NCBI GenBank assembly: GCA_030913385.1
Contig: CP133159.1
Coordinates: forward strand, 3,246,584 to 3,310,583
Length of the DNA stretch: 64,000 nucleotides
Origin: Cytophagaceae bacterium ABcell3
GTDB lineage: Bacteria > Bacteroidota > Bacteroidia > Cytophagales > Cytophagaceae
Direction of reading: 5' to 3'
Shown here: positions 47,126 through 57,718 of the stretch, piece after piece
How positions within the stretch are numbered: position 1 is the first letter of the stretch
Layout of the letters: every line of letters begins with the position of its first letter
Notes under the pieces: model-generated
The model's database searches: none
Seen by the model: only the letters and a program-made list of their open reading frames with translations
Told to the model about the DNA's origin: nothing
Position numbers and translations under genes: made by a program

Positions 47126-48042
47126 GGGCGTGCTGAATTATTTGAGTTGGAATGTGTGGAGGAGGTGAAGTTTATATGTTTCATCTCATACTGCCAGTCA
47201 CCTAATTGGGTAATAGCCTCCGCTAGATGCTTTCTGTGACACTGACATATATTTGCTTCGAAACAAGTTAATGCAATTCTTTGATATTCTGCAAGTAAAT
47301 TTAAAATTTCCTGTTGCTTGCCAATAGTTTCCTGAAGGTTTGTATTCCTATAGATGGCAAACAATTTGTCATAATCAGCCTGCGTTTTAAGATCCTGCCG
47401 CTTATCTGACTCTATCCCAACTTCAGGAGTGTGCAATACTTTATGCCAACGCCTTCACAAACATTTTTAAGCTGGCTTTGAGTAAAGCCATATTTCATGC
47501 TTTTAGGGTTCCGTCGTACATCAACAAGAAGTTTGATGTCATTTTTAAGAAGCTTGTTAAGATACTCTTCTAGAGAAATCCCCTGATATCCGATGGTGAA
47601 AAGAATGGTTTTGTTGGATTTTGGCTTAATAGACATTACAGGCTGTAATTCCTCTCCTGATAAAATATCATTTACGATGGGCAAACCAAGGATATTTAAG
47701 GTAAGTATGTTTGATTAATTCAGTATTTGTTTTACCCTCATAAAGATGTTTAATAGAAAATAAAATCTTTCTGTCTTTTTCCCTTAGTAGGTTTTTGTAA
47801 ATGGTTTGATCTTTTTTTACCCAAACAATATCATCTTCAAGCACCTGTCCATATTTTTCCAGTGTTTTTAAATCTGCATTGGCCTGAAATGAAAAACAAC
47901 CAAATTTATACGGAACAAAGTGATAAACAGGCTGTTCTTGAAACTTGCAATAAAGTAAAAGTAGTTTCTGCAGCCTGATTTTTTCCAGCTTCCCCCCAAA
48001 AGATTCCAATAAGGCTAATAAAACTTTACGACGATAATACAT
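47089..48042 (-). pseudogene. DUF488-family gene with two frameshifts
   Basis: Three frames join into one protein of about 310 residues. First, a winged-helix-like N-terminal part (MYYRRKVLLALLESFGG, KLLLLYCKF, FVPYKFGCFSFQANADL) to KYPWFAHRK. Then, after a shift near 47675, NDILSGEEL...ILFTIGYQGISLEEYLNKLL. After a second shift near 47440 (one T apparently lost in TATTG), HTPEVGIESDKRQ...RIALTCFEANICQCHRKHLAEAI. DUF488 proteins are found near defence genes, function unknown. The last codons read into repeat copy D. Two sequencing errors so close together are unlikely, so it is called a pseudogene. Confidence 0.75.
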
Positions 48043-48326
48043 AGGACAAAACTACTGGTTTTTCCGGGTATTTAAAACTGTAGAAAATGAAGTATGGTTC
48101 TTCAGAAATTAAAGCACCTTAGTGCATAACCTTAATCCAAACCCCTTTAAAACCGTGCATAAAGCAATGCTTTTACCTTCTAAAGTAATAAAATTTTTTT
48201 TAATAAGCGTATTTTAAAGATTTTCAAAATTTTAAATACAGTAAAACTCTTTTTAGCTGTCAAGAAAGGTTTTTACAGAGTGAAATTATGTATCTTAGTA
48301 CTTGTCTTTAATATTTATAACTTGTC

Positions 48327-49385
48327 ATGTTCGCACAAGCACACTTTCCTTTAGAACCATTACAAGCGGAAGAGCTTGATTCCTACCTCTCGCAAGGCTG
48401 GTTTCGGATGTACCAGTATATTTTCACCTGTACCTACCTGCCTTTAAATGACCAAGTGTATAGGGTACATTGGTTACGGGTGGTATTGGATGAATTTGAA
48501 AATAGTAAAACAAGCAAAAAGCTTTTTAAGCTCAACTCAAAGTTTAGCGTCAGTATCCAGAAAACTACTGTTACACCTGAAAAAGAAGCTTTGTACCATG
48601 CCTATCAAAACGCAATACCTTTTGAAACAGCACCTTCGCTAGACCAGCTTTTATACGACGATTTTGACTTTGACATTTTCGACACCTTAGAGATAACCGT
48701 TTACGATCGCAATAAACTTATTGCTGTTGGATTTTTCGATATGGGCAAAAACAGTGCGGCAGGAATTACCAGTTTTTATGATCCGGCATATAAAAAATAC
48801 AGCTTGGGAAAGTATTTGATTTATCAAAAAATGCTGTACTGCAAAAAGCTACAAACAAAATATTTCTACCTAGGCTATGTGGCACCAGGAGCTAAAGCAT
48901 TTGACTATAAATTAGATATCGCTAAAAATGCTTTAGAGTACTACGATTTATCTACGCAAAAATGGCTTGATATCAAGCTATGGAATCCACAAAAAGGTTC
49001 TATAGAAGAAAACAAACAAAAGCTGCTCAAACTTCAGCAACAGTTGAGTGTACACAATATAGAAAACAGGTTGTTTCACTACGCATATTTTCAAGGCAAT
49101 TTGTTTCCTCAGCTACAAGACCTAGAACTGTTTGACTATCTCATGTTTGTCAATTGCTTTGACTTTTGCGCTGACACGATAAACCCGCTCGTGGTGTATG
49201 ACTTTCGAGACCAGCACTACCATTTGTTAAAATGTTGTAGTATGGGAGAGTCAGAAGAGCCTGAAGTAGATGAAGATGTCTACTCGTTTCGCCTTCTTAA
49301 AACAGAAGAAGTACTTTTCTCAACACCTTGTGAAAAAGAAATGGCCAAAGCACTACAACACATTTCCTTCCGGATTGTCCAATAG
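48327..49385 (+). CDS. ATE-family arginyl/leucyl-tRNA-protein transferase-like protein
   Basis: 352 residues. Diagnostic phrases are GWFRMYQYIFTC near 28-40 and a GNAT-fold core (LIAVGFFDMGKNSAAGITSFYDPAYKKYSLGKYLIY region, about 131-168; FYLGYVAPGAKAFDYK). This is the C-terminal ATE domain that transfers an amino acid from tRNA to protein N-termini for N-degron degradation. Bacteroidota proteins of this type are annotated as arginine-tRNA-protein transferases, though their donor tRNA is not established. The gene stands alone; the 284 bases before it hold no other gene. Confidence 0.85.
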   Translation: MFAQAHFPLEPLQAEELDSYLSQGWFRMYQYIFTCTYLPLNDQVYRVHWLRVVLDEFENSKTSKKLFKLNSKFSVSIQKTTVTPEKEALYHAYQNAIPFETAPSLDQLLYDDFDFDIFDTLEITVYDRNKLIAVGFFDMGKNSAAGITSFYDPAYKKYSLGKYLIYQKMLYCKKLQTKYFYLGYVAPGAKAFDYKLDIAKNALEYYDLSTQKWLDIKLWNPQKGSIEENKQKLLKLQQQLSVHNIENRLFHYAYFQGNLFPQLQDLELFDYLMFVNCFDFCADTINPLVVYDFRDQHYHLLKCCSMGESEEPEVDEDVYSFRLLKTEEVLFSTPCEKEMAKALQHISFRIVQ

Positions 49386-49456
49386 TTTTTTTTGAGATGT
49401 ATATGCAGTTAACAGAGCATACGAAGCAACATGGCTATTAACACCCTTGGCTAATA

Positions 49457-50143
49457 TTACATTTTTAGAATAAACCCCATTCCAGGTTTGGTATGGATCA
49501 GCTTCTGAGAAAAGTTTTTATCAATTTTCTTTCTCAAATAATTGATATACACATCTATAAAGTTAGTCCCAGTATCAAAATGCGTTTCCCATACATTTTC
49601 CGCTATTTCAGGGCGGGTAAGCACTTTATTTGGGTTTTGGAGCATATACTGTAGCAAAGCAAACTCCTTTGGGGTCAGATTAATTTCTTTACCACTTCTT
49701 GACACTAGTTTGGACTCTGTGTCCATCTCCAAATCGCCAAATTTTAATACTTTAGGGGTTTCTGAAACAAACTGTTGGCTTCTTTTCAACAGCTCACGAA
49801 TCCTCACCGAAAGCTCTCTTATGTCAAAAGGTTTTACCAGGTAGTCATTAGCACCTGAGTCAAAACCTTCCACTTTATCGTCTGTGGTACCCAAAGCGGT
49901 AAGCATCAGAATAGGCAAGGACGGGTGTTTTTTCCGGATTTTCTGGCATAAGTCCAAGCCGCTCATGTCAGGAAGCATAACATCAATAATTAATAAATCA
50001 AACGCATCACTGTCAATAAGTTCCCAACCAGACGCAGCATCATGTGCAGAAGAAACAGAATACCCTTCTTCTTCAAGCCCCCGCTTTATTAGTTCAGCTA
50101 TTCTATGGTCGTCTTCTACATTAAGGATTTTCATGGCTTTCAA
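49457..50143 (-). CDS. OmpR-family response regulator (orphan)
   Basis: 228 residues: receiver domain with phospho-acceptor Asp54 (DLLIIDVMLPD), acidic pocket (VEDD), Thr in MLTALG and Lys in YLVKPFD. A winged-helix DNA-binding domain follows (INLTPKEFALLQYMLQNPN, FIDVYINYLRKKIDK, IHTKPGMGFIL). It regulates transcription on phosphorylation. No kinase is adjacent. The HAMP kinase at 1369-2736 and the PAS kinase at 54410 are the only kinases in view. An alternative start (MKIL) lies three codons in. Confidence 0.92.
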   Translation of the reverse strand: MKAMKILNVEDDHRIAELIKRGLEEEGYSVSSAHDAASGWELIDSDAFDLLIIDVMLPDMSGLDLCQKIRKKHPSLPILMLTALGTTDDKVEGFDSGANDYLVKPFDIRELSVRIRELLKRSQQFVSETPKVLKFGDLEMDTESKLVSRSGKEINLTPKEFALLQYMLQNPNKVLTRPEIAENVWETHFDTGTNFIDVYINYLRKKIDKNFSQKLIHTKPGMGFILKM

Positions 50144-50329
50144 ATCTATTGTATGTAAATTTACAAAGAAAAACTAATTTTATGATCCCCTTAAAAGATA
50201 TAGTATCAATCCATGTCCAACAACCTAAAACCTGAAATATGCAATAGAATTTTCTGTTACAAAATTCAGGTTAAATTTTTACTTTATATGTGGTATTTTA
50301 ATAACTTCAACGTGAAAATATAATTTAAA

Positions 50330-53300
50330 ATGATTGAAGACCTTTATGTCATCAGTAGCGCTGTAGAATTAAATACCCCTAAAAAAGTTTTTAAAGAAGG
50401 AAAGGCTTTATTTGATAGCCTACAAAAAGATATAACATCCCAAAAGTCAGAGTACGGTTATCATGTCTATTTGCCAGCAAATAAAAGTGATTTTAACAAA
50501 GTAGAGTTTGAATGTTATAAGCACCATTATAATTGCAACTGCTTAGATTTTTTTAACAAGGATTATTGCAAACATGTGGTTGCTGCAATCTTTTTTATGA
50601 CTAAGTATATAATGCAAAATGAAGATTATTTTGAAGAGGAAGAGGAGTGTGCGGAAGAGGAGGAGGTAGAGGCTTTACTTCCACGGTTAAATGACCGGAT
50701 CAGTTCAGAACCTGCTACCTTAAAAATCCCAAAGAAACTAAAAAACTTTTACTTTCTATATCCACTCGTAAGCCAGCATATATATGGGCTTTCATTAAAG
50801 CATGCTTATGTTGAAAAATCATCTTTAGTATTAGAAATCGGGAGTGATATTTTTTCAAGGATTCAAGAACACAAAGTTAGGCTTTCTGCTGATGCTAAAT
50901 ACCTTAAGATATGCTGTACTTGTGAAGAATCTGTAGAAGGATTCTGTAAACATGAATCGGTGGCCGTAGTTTACCTCATACAAAACTGCCAAGTTGATAT
51001 ATTAAAACAGCTCATTCCGGAAAATTTAAAGAAGCTACAGGATGAAACCCTCAAGAAATTTAACCTAGAGGACAAAGCTGTTGAGGCGGACAATTATGTT
51101 AAGTTGATTTTTGCGGAAAACGAAATAGTTGGGGTAACGCACAAAAAAGCAGAGGGGCTATATCCACTAGATACCTTTGAAGAAGTCTTTAACAGTCAAG
51201 TGAGGGACATATGTACCCCCGAACAAAAACAGCAATTACAATTAGCCCCTTTGATCAACAAAGGAAATCAAGAGCTGCGAGTGATAGGTTATGTATTGAG
51301 CTTAAATCCAATGAGCCAATCCTTTCATTTAAAAATTATTCAAGGAAAACCCAATAAAACTAAAGATAAAATTACCGCTCATGTAAGTGAGCTCAAAAGT
51401 ATTGGCGAATACAGCGGAGAAGTCACTGACGAGCTTAAAGAAATTTTTATTTTAAAAGAGCAGCTAGATTCAATGGGAAATCACGTTCCCGAGCCGGACA
51501 ATCCTGAGTTTGCAGCGCTGTTTGAAAAAACAAAGGAAGTTTTTGAATATTTAAAGCAGCAAGCTTTTGTCTTCTATACCATTGGCAGGTATAATAGTTA
51601 CAAAGAACTCAGAAAATCTGACTTAAACACAGCTCAAATCGTATCACTGGATGCAAGCTTATACTTTGAGCTAAATGAGGAAAGCGAATTTTACAAACTG
51701 GAGGCTTTCTTACAAATAGATAAAGAGACAAAAGTGCCTATCTCTGAGGTAGAAATGAAACACCCATTTATAGGTTGTTTCAAGCCAAATCAGCTTTTAC
51801 AAACACCTACCTTTCAACAAGGTCAGTTTTTCCACCTAGCTGACTTTCAGACATTCCATACCTTAATTTTTTTCAAAAATTACCCGGTACAAAGATGTCA
51901 TAAAAAGGACATTGATAGTTTTTTCGAAAAAATAGTAAATCCTTTACAAAGCAATTACAAAGTGGCAGTAAAAAAAACAAAATCCAAAAAGAAACCTATT
52001 CCACTCACGCCAGACAAAAAAAGGTTATACGTAACAGAGTTTGATAAATTTGTTGTATTTAAGCCAGAGGTTATTTATGAGGAAGGAGATATTGTTGGGT
52101 TATTTGATGCTGGAAGCATATTGAAAAACAATAACGGAAAGTTTACAGAGTATCTCCGTGATGAAGAGTTTGAGAAAGACTATGAAGAACTATTGCGCGG
52201 ACTGCACCCTTCGTTTAAGACAGGTGGCCGACAAGGTTTCTTTTACTTGTCACCAGACGATATGGTCAAAAACTTCTGGTTCTTAAACGCTTTTGAAAAA
52301 CTAAAGAAACAAAAGGTTGAAGTTTGGGGGCTCAATGAACTTAAAAACTTCAAGTATTCAGTACACAGACCACAGGTAAAGGTACATATGTCTAGCCAGA
52401 AAGACTGGTTTGACACTAAAATAGATATTTCTTTTGGCGATACATCCATATCCATAAAAGACCTGAAAAAAGCCATTCAAAATGATGAAAATTATGTCCT
52501 GCTGGGCGATGGCACCTATGGCTTGTTGCCGCAGCAATGGATGGAAAAGTTTAGGCAACTTTTTAGGGCAGGTAAAGAAGATGGCGAAAAGCTGAAGGTT
52601 TCAAAGCTTAACTTTAGCCTGCTGGATCAACTGGCAGACCCACAAATACATAAAAATGTACTTGAAGAGCTAGCCGAGAAGAAAGAGAAGTTACAAGCTT
52701 TTAAAGGGATTGAAAAAGTAAAGGTACCTAAAGAGATCAAAGCAGAACTTCGCAATTATCAGAAAGAAGGACTGAACTGGCTGAACTTCTTGGACGAATT
52801 CCGTTGGGGAGGAATACTGGCCGACGATATGGGTCTTGGGAAAACACTCCAAATTATCACCTTTTTACAACTGCAAAGAAATCAGAAAAAAGGGATTAAT
52901 CTGGTTATAGCACCTACTTCACTACTTTTCAACTGGCAGGATGAACTAAAAAAGTTTGCTCCTGAACTTAAGTTTCTCCTTCATTATGGAAACGACAGAA
53001 AGGCCAGCGCTAAAAGTTTCGGTGACTATGACTTGATCATTACCAGCTACGGAATTGTATGCAATGACCTAGACCAATTTAAAAAAATAAACTTCAACTA
53101 CATTGTGCTAGATGAATCTCAGGCCATTAAAAACATCGTTTCGCTTCGCAATAAAGCAGTTTGCAGTTTGAAGGCAAACAACAGAATTGCCCTCACTGGT
53201 ACGCCTGTAGAAAACAGTGCATTGGAGCTGTATGCTCAAATGAACTTTGTCAATCCAGGTTTTCTGCATACGGCAAAGAACTTCAAAGACAATTATGTAA

Positions 53301-54136
53301 AACCTATTGAAACAAACAACGACCAGAACAGAGCAGATGAATTGAAAAGCAGGATAGCTCCTTTTATCCTTAGAAGAACCAAAAAAGAAGTCCTTACTGA
53401 ACTGCCAGACAAAACAGAGGAAGTTGTATACTGCATGATGCCTGAAGAGCAACGAAAAGTGTATGATGCTTTCAGAAACAAGTACAGAAATAAGTTGTTG
53501 GGTATTATTGAAGAAGAAGGGGTGAACAAAAACATGATTCAAGTACTTGAGGGACTTACTAAGCTGCGCCAGATATGCGATTCCCCCCAATTGCTAGAAA
53601 AGGAAAATTTAGAGACCTCTGCTTCTATAAAAATAGCAGAGCTTAAAAGGCATATTGCGGAAAAAACCGGCGACCACAAGATTCTAATATTTTCCCAGTT
53701 CGTAAAAATGCTTAAGCTCATTGAAAAAGAACTGGAGGAAATGGATGTCGATTTTGAATACCTTGACGGTAAGACACCGCAAACACAAAGGGCAGAAAAA
53801 GTGAGAAGGTTTCAAAACAATAAGTCATGCCGTGTGTTTTTGATAAGTCTTAAAGCGGGTGGGGTAGGCCTAAATTTGACAGAAGCTGACTATGTTTATA
53901 TTGTGGATCCTTGGTGGAACCCTGCTGTAGAAAATCAAGCCATAGACAGGTGCTACCGTATGGGACAGAAAAAGAACGTTACTGCTCTAAGAATGATTTG
54001 CAAAGATACGGTAGAAGAAAAAATCTTTGAATTACAACTACAGAAAAAGACTCTTTCAGACAACCTTCTGGACTCTAGCAGTGATGGAATTTCCAGAAAC
54101 CTTACTAAAGAAGATATTGAAAAGTTATTTTCATAG
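50330..54136 (+). CDS. SWIM zinc-finger SNF2-family helicase
   Basis: 1268 residues. Two SWIM-like zinc motifs at the N-terminus (CNCLDFFNKDYCKH near 66-79; CTCEESVEGFCKH near 190-203) and an acidic stretch (DYFEEEEECAEEEEVE). A large middle region follows, then the SNF2 motor: DDMGLGKTLQ near 832, DESQAIKN near 926, LTGTPVENS, and the C-terminal helicase half with SLKAGGVGLNLTEADYVY, DPWWNPA and DRCYRMGQ. Bacterial SWIM-SNF2 proteins act on DNA or RNA polymerase complexes (RapA-like) or in defence; the role here is open. Monocistronic. Confidence 0.9.
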   Translation: MIEDLYVISSAVELNTPKKVFKEGKALFDSLQKDITSQKSEYGYHVYLPANKSDFNKVEFECYKHHYNCNCLDFFNKDYCKHVVAAIFFMTKYIMQNEDYFEEEEECAEEEEVEALLPRLNDRISSEPATLKIPKKLKNFYFLYPLVSQHIYGLSLKHAYVEKSSLVLEIGSDIFSRIQEHKVRLSADAKYLKICCTCEESVEGFCKHESVAVVYLIQNCQVDILKQLIPENLKKLQDETLKKFNLEDKAVEADNYVKLIFAENEIVGVTHKKAEGLYPLDTFEEVFNSQVRDICTPEQKQQLQLAPLINKGNQELRVIGYVLSLNPMSQSFHLKIIQGKPNKTKDKITAHVSELKSIGEYSGEVTDELKEIFILKEQLDSMGNHVPEPDNPEFAALFEKTKEVFEYLKQQAFVFYTIGRYNSYKELRKSDLNTAQIVSLDASLYFELNEESEFYKLEAFLQIDKETKVPISEVEMKHPFIGCFKPNQLLQTPTFQQGQFFHLADFQTFHTLIFFKNYPVQRCHKKDIDSFFEKIVNPLQSNYKVAVKKTKSKKKPIPLTPDKKRLYVTEFDKFVVFKPEVIYEEGDIVGLFDAGSILKNNNGKFTEYLRDEEFEKDYEELLRGLHPSFKTGGRQGFFYLSPDDMVKNFWFLNAFEKLKKQKVEVWGLNELKNFKYSVHRPQVKVHMSSQKDWFDTKIDISFGDTSISIKDLKKAIQNDENYVLLGDGTYGLLPQQWMEKFRQLFRAGKEDGEKLKVSKLNFSLLDQLADPQIHKNVLEELAEKKEKLQAFKGIEKVKVPKEIKAELRNYQKEGLNWLNFLDEFRWGGILADDMGLGKTLQIITFLQLQRNQKKGINLVIAPTSLLFNWQDELKKFAPELKFLLHYGNDRKASAKSFGDYDLIITSYGIVCNDLDQFKKINFNYIVLDESQAIKNIVSLRNKAVCSLKANNRIALTGTPVENSALELYAQMNFVNPGFLHTAKNFKDNYVKPIETNNDQNRADELKSRIAPFILRRTKKEVLTELPDKTEEVVYCMMPEEQRKVYDAFRNKYRNKLLGIIEEEGVNKNMIQVLEGLTKLRQICDSPQLLEKENLETSASIKIAELKRHIAEKTGDHKILIFSQFVKMLKLIEKELEEMDVDFEYLDGKTPQTQRAEKVRRFQNNKSCRVFLISLKAGGVGLNLTEADYVYIVDPWWNPAVENQAIDRCYRMGQKKNVTALRMICKDTVEEKIFELQLQKKTLSDNLLDSSSDGISRNLTKEDIEKLFS

Positions 54137-54409
54137 ATAAAATGATGTATCTTTGATAACATGGCTACAGCACTTCTCTTAGTTTTTGCTAATGGAATTT
54201 AGCTGTTTAGCATATTGTTTTTAAATAGACCGGCAAAAGCGCAGCGATTGTAGTATAGCAATTCATAAAGAACCACTGTGAGTTCCAGTATAGTATTCTG
54301 GATAGGCGGTTAACATAAGCAGCAAAATAATGGCATAGCAGCTTTGTAAGCCCCAATGCAGTTGTGAGTTGTTATTGGATACTTCGTGTAATATTAATTG
54401 ATATAGCAT

Positions 54410-57400
54410 ATGAGCAGGGCCATAAACTCTGAATATAATAAAACTAAAAAACCTTTTGTTGGTGGAGGAGAAATGGGTGAGTTAATGTGCTCATACGACT
54501 GGGACAGAAGCAAACTGGGTCCGGTTTATACATGGCCCCAAAGCCTTATTTCGGCAACAAACATTATTATACAGTCTCCTGCGCCTTTAGTTATTCTTTG
54601 GGGCAACGAAGGAATAACCTTATACAATGATGGATATATCAATTTTGCAGGGGGGAGGCATCCCAAGTTATTAGGTGAAAAATGTGAGGAAATATGGCCT
54701 GAAGCAGCCAATTTTATCAGAAACGTCATTGACACTTGTCTAACCGGTGAATCATTAAGGTACGAAAGGATTCCTTATGAAGTGTACCGCAACAAAACGC
54801 CAGAAAATATATGGATGGACTTAGATTGCAGCCCAATAATGGATGACAATGGAGCGCCTGCTGGTGTTTTGATCGTAAACCATGAAGTGACCCATCTTGT
54901 AAAAGCTGAAGAAGAAAAGAAACTTACCGAAGAACAGCTCGAAATAGCAATGAATGCAGCTGGCACGGTTGGCACTTGGAGTTGGGATATTAAATCTGAA
55001 ACTTTTTATGCCGATAAGCGGTTTGCCTCTCTTATTGGCCTCAGCCCTAAAAAAGCTTTTGTTGGGATACCAATTACAGAAGCTTGGAACACAATACACC
55101 CCCTCGATATAGACAGAGTAGGAAAGTCTATAGCAAAGGCTATTTCAATGAGAAAAAAGTTTTCAGAGGAGTACAGGCTACAGCAAAATGATGGGAAGGT
55201 ACGGTGGGTTATGGAGCGAGGAAAATGTTTCTATGACTCAGAAGGAAACCCCGAAACTTTTTCCGGTGTCACTGTCGATATTACAGAACGGAAACTTGCA
55301 GAACAAGCATTGTTAGCCAGTGAACAAAAACTCCGTAGAATTTCCGATTCTAACCTTTTGGGCATTTACCATTGGAATGTTAAAGGAGAAGTCTTTGAAG
55401 CAAATGATGCATTTCTTGATATAGTCAGGTATAGTCATAATGACTTAAAACACGGAAAGATTAACTGGAGAAATTTTATTGCTGAAAAGTACCTAAACAA
55501 AGTTGACAACACAATCCAGGAGCTAAAAAACACGGGTGTTTTAAATACTTCAAGTTGGGAGTTTGTTCGAAAGGATGGAAGTAAGGCAGATGTCTTATTA
55601 GGAGGAGCCTTTTATGAAGATTCATCAGAGCAAGGAATTGCATGGGTATTAGATATTTCAGAACGCAAAAAAACTGAAATTGCACTTAAAAAAAGTGAAA
55701 ATCAATATAGGGCCATTGCTGAATCTATGCCACAGATCGTATGGACCACCAAACCTGATGGTTACCATGACTACTATAACAAGCGTTGGTACGATTTTGT
55801 AGGAAAACCTTTTGAAGAAACTTCCGGGGACCAATGGAATGAGCAATTTCATCCAGATGACCAAGAAAGGGCATGGAGAAAATGGCAACACTCACTTAAA
55901 ACCGGAGAACCCTATGAGATAGAATACCGCTTAAGGGCAAAAGATGGGAAATATAGGTGGTTTCTAGGACAAGCATTGCCATTTAGAGATGAACATACAG
56001 GGAAAATTATCCGCTGGTTTGGCACCTGCACAGATATCCATGACCATAAATTGTCAAAAGAAGCGTTGGCCCAAAGTGAAGAGCAGTTCAGCAGTATTTT
56101 TAACCAAAGTTTTGTAGGTATTGCCCAGACTGATTTAGAAGGGAATTTCGTTTTAGTAAACGACCGATATAGCGAGATAACAGGTTATCCCAAAGAAGTG
56201 CTTTACCAAGAAAGCATAAAGAGTATTACTAACCCTGACGATCTGGAGCATAATCTTGCCTTGTTAAAAAACATGAAGGAAAAAGGTACTCCTTTTAAAG
56301 TTGAAAAACGGTATATCCGCCCTGATGGATCCTTGGTATGGGTACAGGTAAATGTTTCCACAGTTAAAGACCCTGATGGAAAGATCATAGCTGTTGTAGT
56401 TGTATGTCAAGACATTACCGAACATAAACAAGCAGAAGAAGCCCTTCGCGAGAGTGAAGAACGGTTCCGGACCTTGGCAGACCAGTCACCTATGATTGTT
56501 TACCTGGTAGAACCTGACGAAATTGCTACCATGAGTTACTTTAATAAAGCGTGGCTTGATTATACCGGCCAAACCTTTAAACAAGCCATTGGTCATGCAT
56601 GGAGTAATATTGTCCACCCCGATGACCTACAGTTTATATATAAAGAATATTCTACAGCATTTCAGGAGAAAAGGTCTTACCAACTGCCTGAAGTAAGGCT
56701 AAAAAGGTATGACGGAACCTATCGATGGCACCATTTTAAAGGAAACCCAAGATACCTTCCCAATGGGAAGTTTATGGGGTATATCGGTGTCGGGATAGAT
56801 ATTCACGAACAGAAAATTGCCTCTGAGCAATTAAAGACTAGTAATGCCGAACTGTCACGAATAAACAATGACCTTGATAGTTTTATTTACACCGCTTCGC
56901 ACGATCTTAAAGCTCCTATCAGCAATATTGAAGGACTCATTCAAGCTCTTAGTGCCACTTTGTCTGAACAAAAACTTATTGATGACGAATTGGATGCCTT
57001 CATACAAATGATCAACCAGTCTGTAGAAAGGTTTAAGAGTACCATTAAGGATTTGGCAGAAGTAGCCAAAGTTCAGTCCAATACTTTAGAAGACAATGAG
57101 TCCGAAATTTTACTAGAGGGTTTACTAAAAGAGGTTAAAGAAAACATTCAATCTGACATTAATAGTTCAGGAGCCCAGTTAATCCAAGATTTTTCAGGAG
57201 CGCCTGTTATTGCGTTTTCTAGAAAAAACTTAAGAAGCATTATGTATAACCTGGTATCTAATGCCATAAAATATCGGTCTCCTGACCGGCAGGTACAGGT
57301 AAAAATAACTTCTAAAAAAATTGACAATCAACACACTCAGTTAATTGTAGAAGACAATGGCCTGGGGATCAAAGAAAAAAACAAGGAAAAGATATTTTCT

Positions 57401-57550
57401 ATGTTCCGCAGGTTCCACCAACATGTAGAAGGTACCGGCATCGGTTTAGCTATTGTAAAAAAAATAGTTGACAACAATGGAGGTAGCATTGACATAGAGA
57501 GCGAAGAAGGAAAAGGGACTACATTTAAAGTTTTGCTAAAAACAAGCTAA
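54410..57550 (+). CDS. multi-PAS hybrid-free sensor histidine kinase
   Basis: 1046 residues without transmembrane segments, so a soluble sensor. The N-terminus has a GELMCSYDWDRSKLGPVYTWP region and a PAS domain, followed by about five PAS/PAC repeats (EQLEIAMNAAG; EQKLRRISDSN; ENQYRAIAESMPQIVWT; EEQFSSIFNQSFVGIAQTD; EERFRTLADQSPMIVYLV). HisKA has His near 829 (TASHDLKAPISNIEG), and HATPase has NLVSNAIKYRS, DNGLGI and GTGIGLAIVKK. No receiver domain. The many PAS repeats suggest small-ligand, redox or light sensing. It stands alone. Confidence 0.9.
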   Translation: MSRAINSEYNKTKKPFVGGGEMGELMCSYDWDRSKLGPVYTWPQSLISATNIIIQSPAPLVILWGNEGITLYNDGYINFAGGRHPKLLGEKCEEIWPEAANFIRNVIDTCLTGESLRYERIPYEVYRNKTPENIWMDLDCSPIMDDNGAPAGVLIVNHEVTHLVKAEEEKKLTEEQLEIAMNAAGTVGTWSWDIKSETFYADKRFASLIGLSPKKAFVGIPITEAWNTIHPLDIDRVGKSIAKAISMRKKFSEEYRLQQNDGKVRWVMERGKCFYDSEGNPETFSGVTVDITERKLAEQALLASEQKLRRISDSNLLGIYHWNVKGEVFEANDAFLDIVRYSHNDLKHGKINWRNFIAEKYLNKVDNTIQELKNTGVLNTSSWEFVRKDGSKADVLLGGAFYEDSSEQGIAWVLDISERKKTEIALKKSENQYRAIAESMPQIVWTTKPDGYHDYYNKRWYDFVGKPFEETSGDQWNEQFHPDDQERAWRKWQHSLKTGEPYEIEYRLRAKDGKYRWFLGQALPFRDEHTGKIIRWFGTCTDIHDHKLSKEALAQSEEQFSSIFNQSFVGIAQTDLEGNFVLVNDRYSEITGYPKEVLYQESIKSITNPDDLEHNLALLKNMKEKGTPFKVEKRYIRPDGSLVWVQVNVSTVKDPDGKIIAVVVVCQDITEHKQAEEALRESEERFRTLADQSPMIVYLVEPDEIATMSYFNKAWLDYTGQTFKQAIGHAWSNIVHPDDLQFIYKEYSTAFQEKRSYQLPEVRLKRYDGTYRWHHFKGNPRYLPNGKFMGYIGVGIDIHEQKIASEQLKTSNAELSRINNDLDSFIYTASHDLKAPISNIEGLIQALSATLSEQKLIDDELDAFIQMINQSVERFKSTIKDLAEVAKVQSNTLEDNESEILLEGLLKEVKENIQSDINSSGAQLIQDFSGAPVIAFSRKNLRSIMYNLVSNAIKYRSPDRQVQVKITSKKIDNQHTQLIVEDNGLGIKEKNKEKIFSMFRRFHQHVEGTGIGLAIVKKIVDNNGGSIDIESEEGKGTTFKVLLKTS

Positions 57551-57718
57551 ATTCTCCCTCAGCATTAGTAGGGTGTAGTGATAAATTTGATCCAATAGTT
57601 TATTTTGGAATAGCCATAAATGCATATTCCAATTTAGGCTTACATTTGATTCTTCCAATACACCTTCATGTATTACCATATGTAGCCATAAAGTGGGTCA
57701 CCGTATTTTTCTGGGGAT

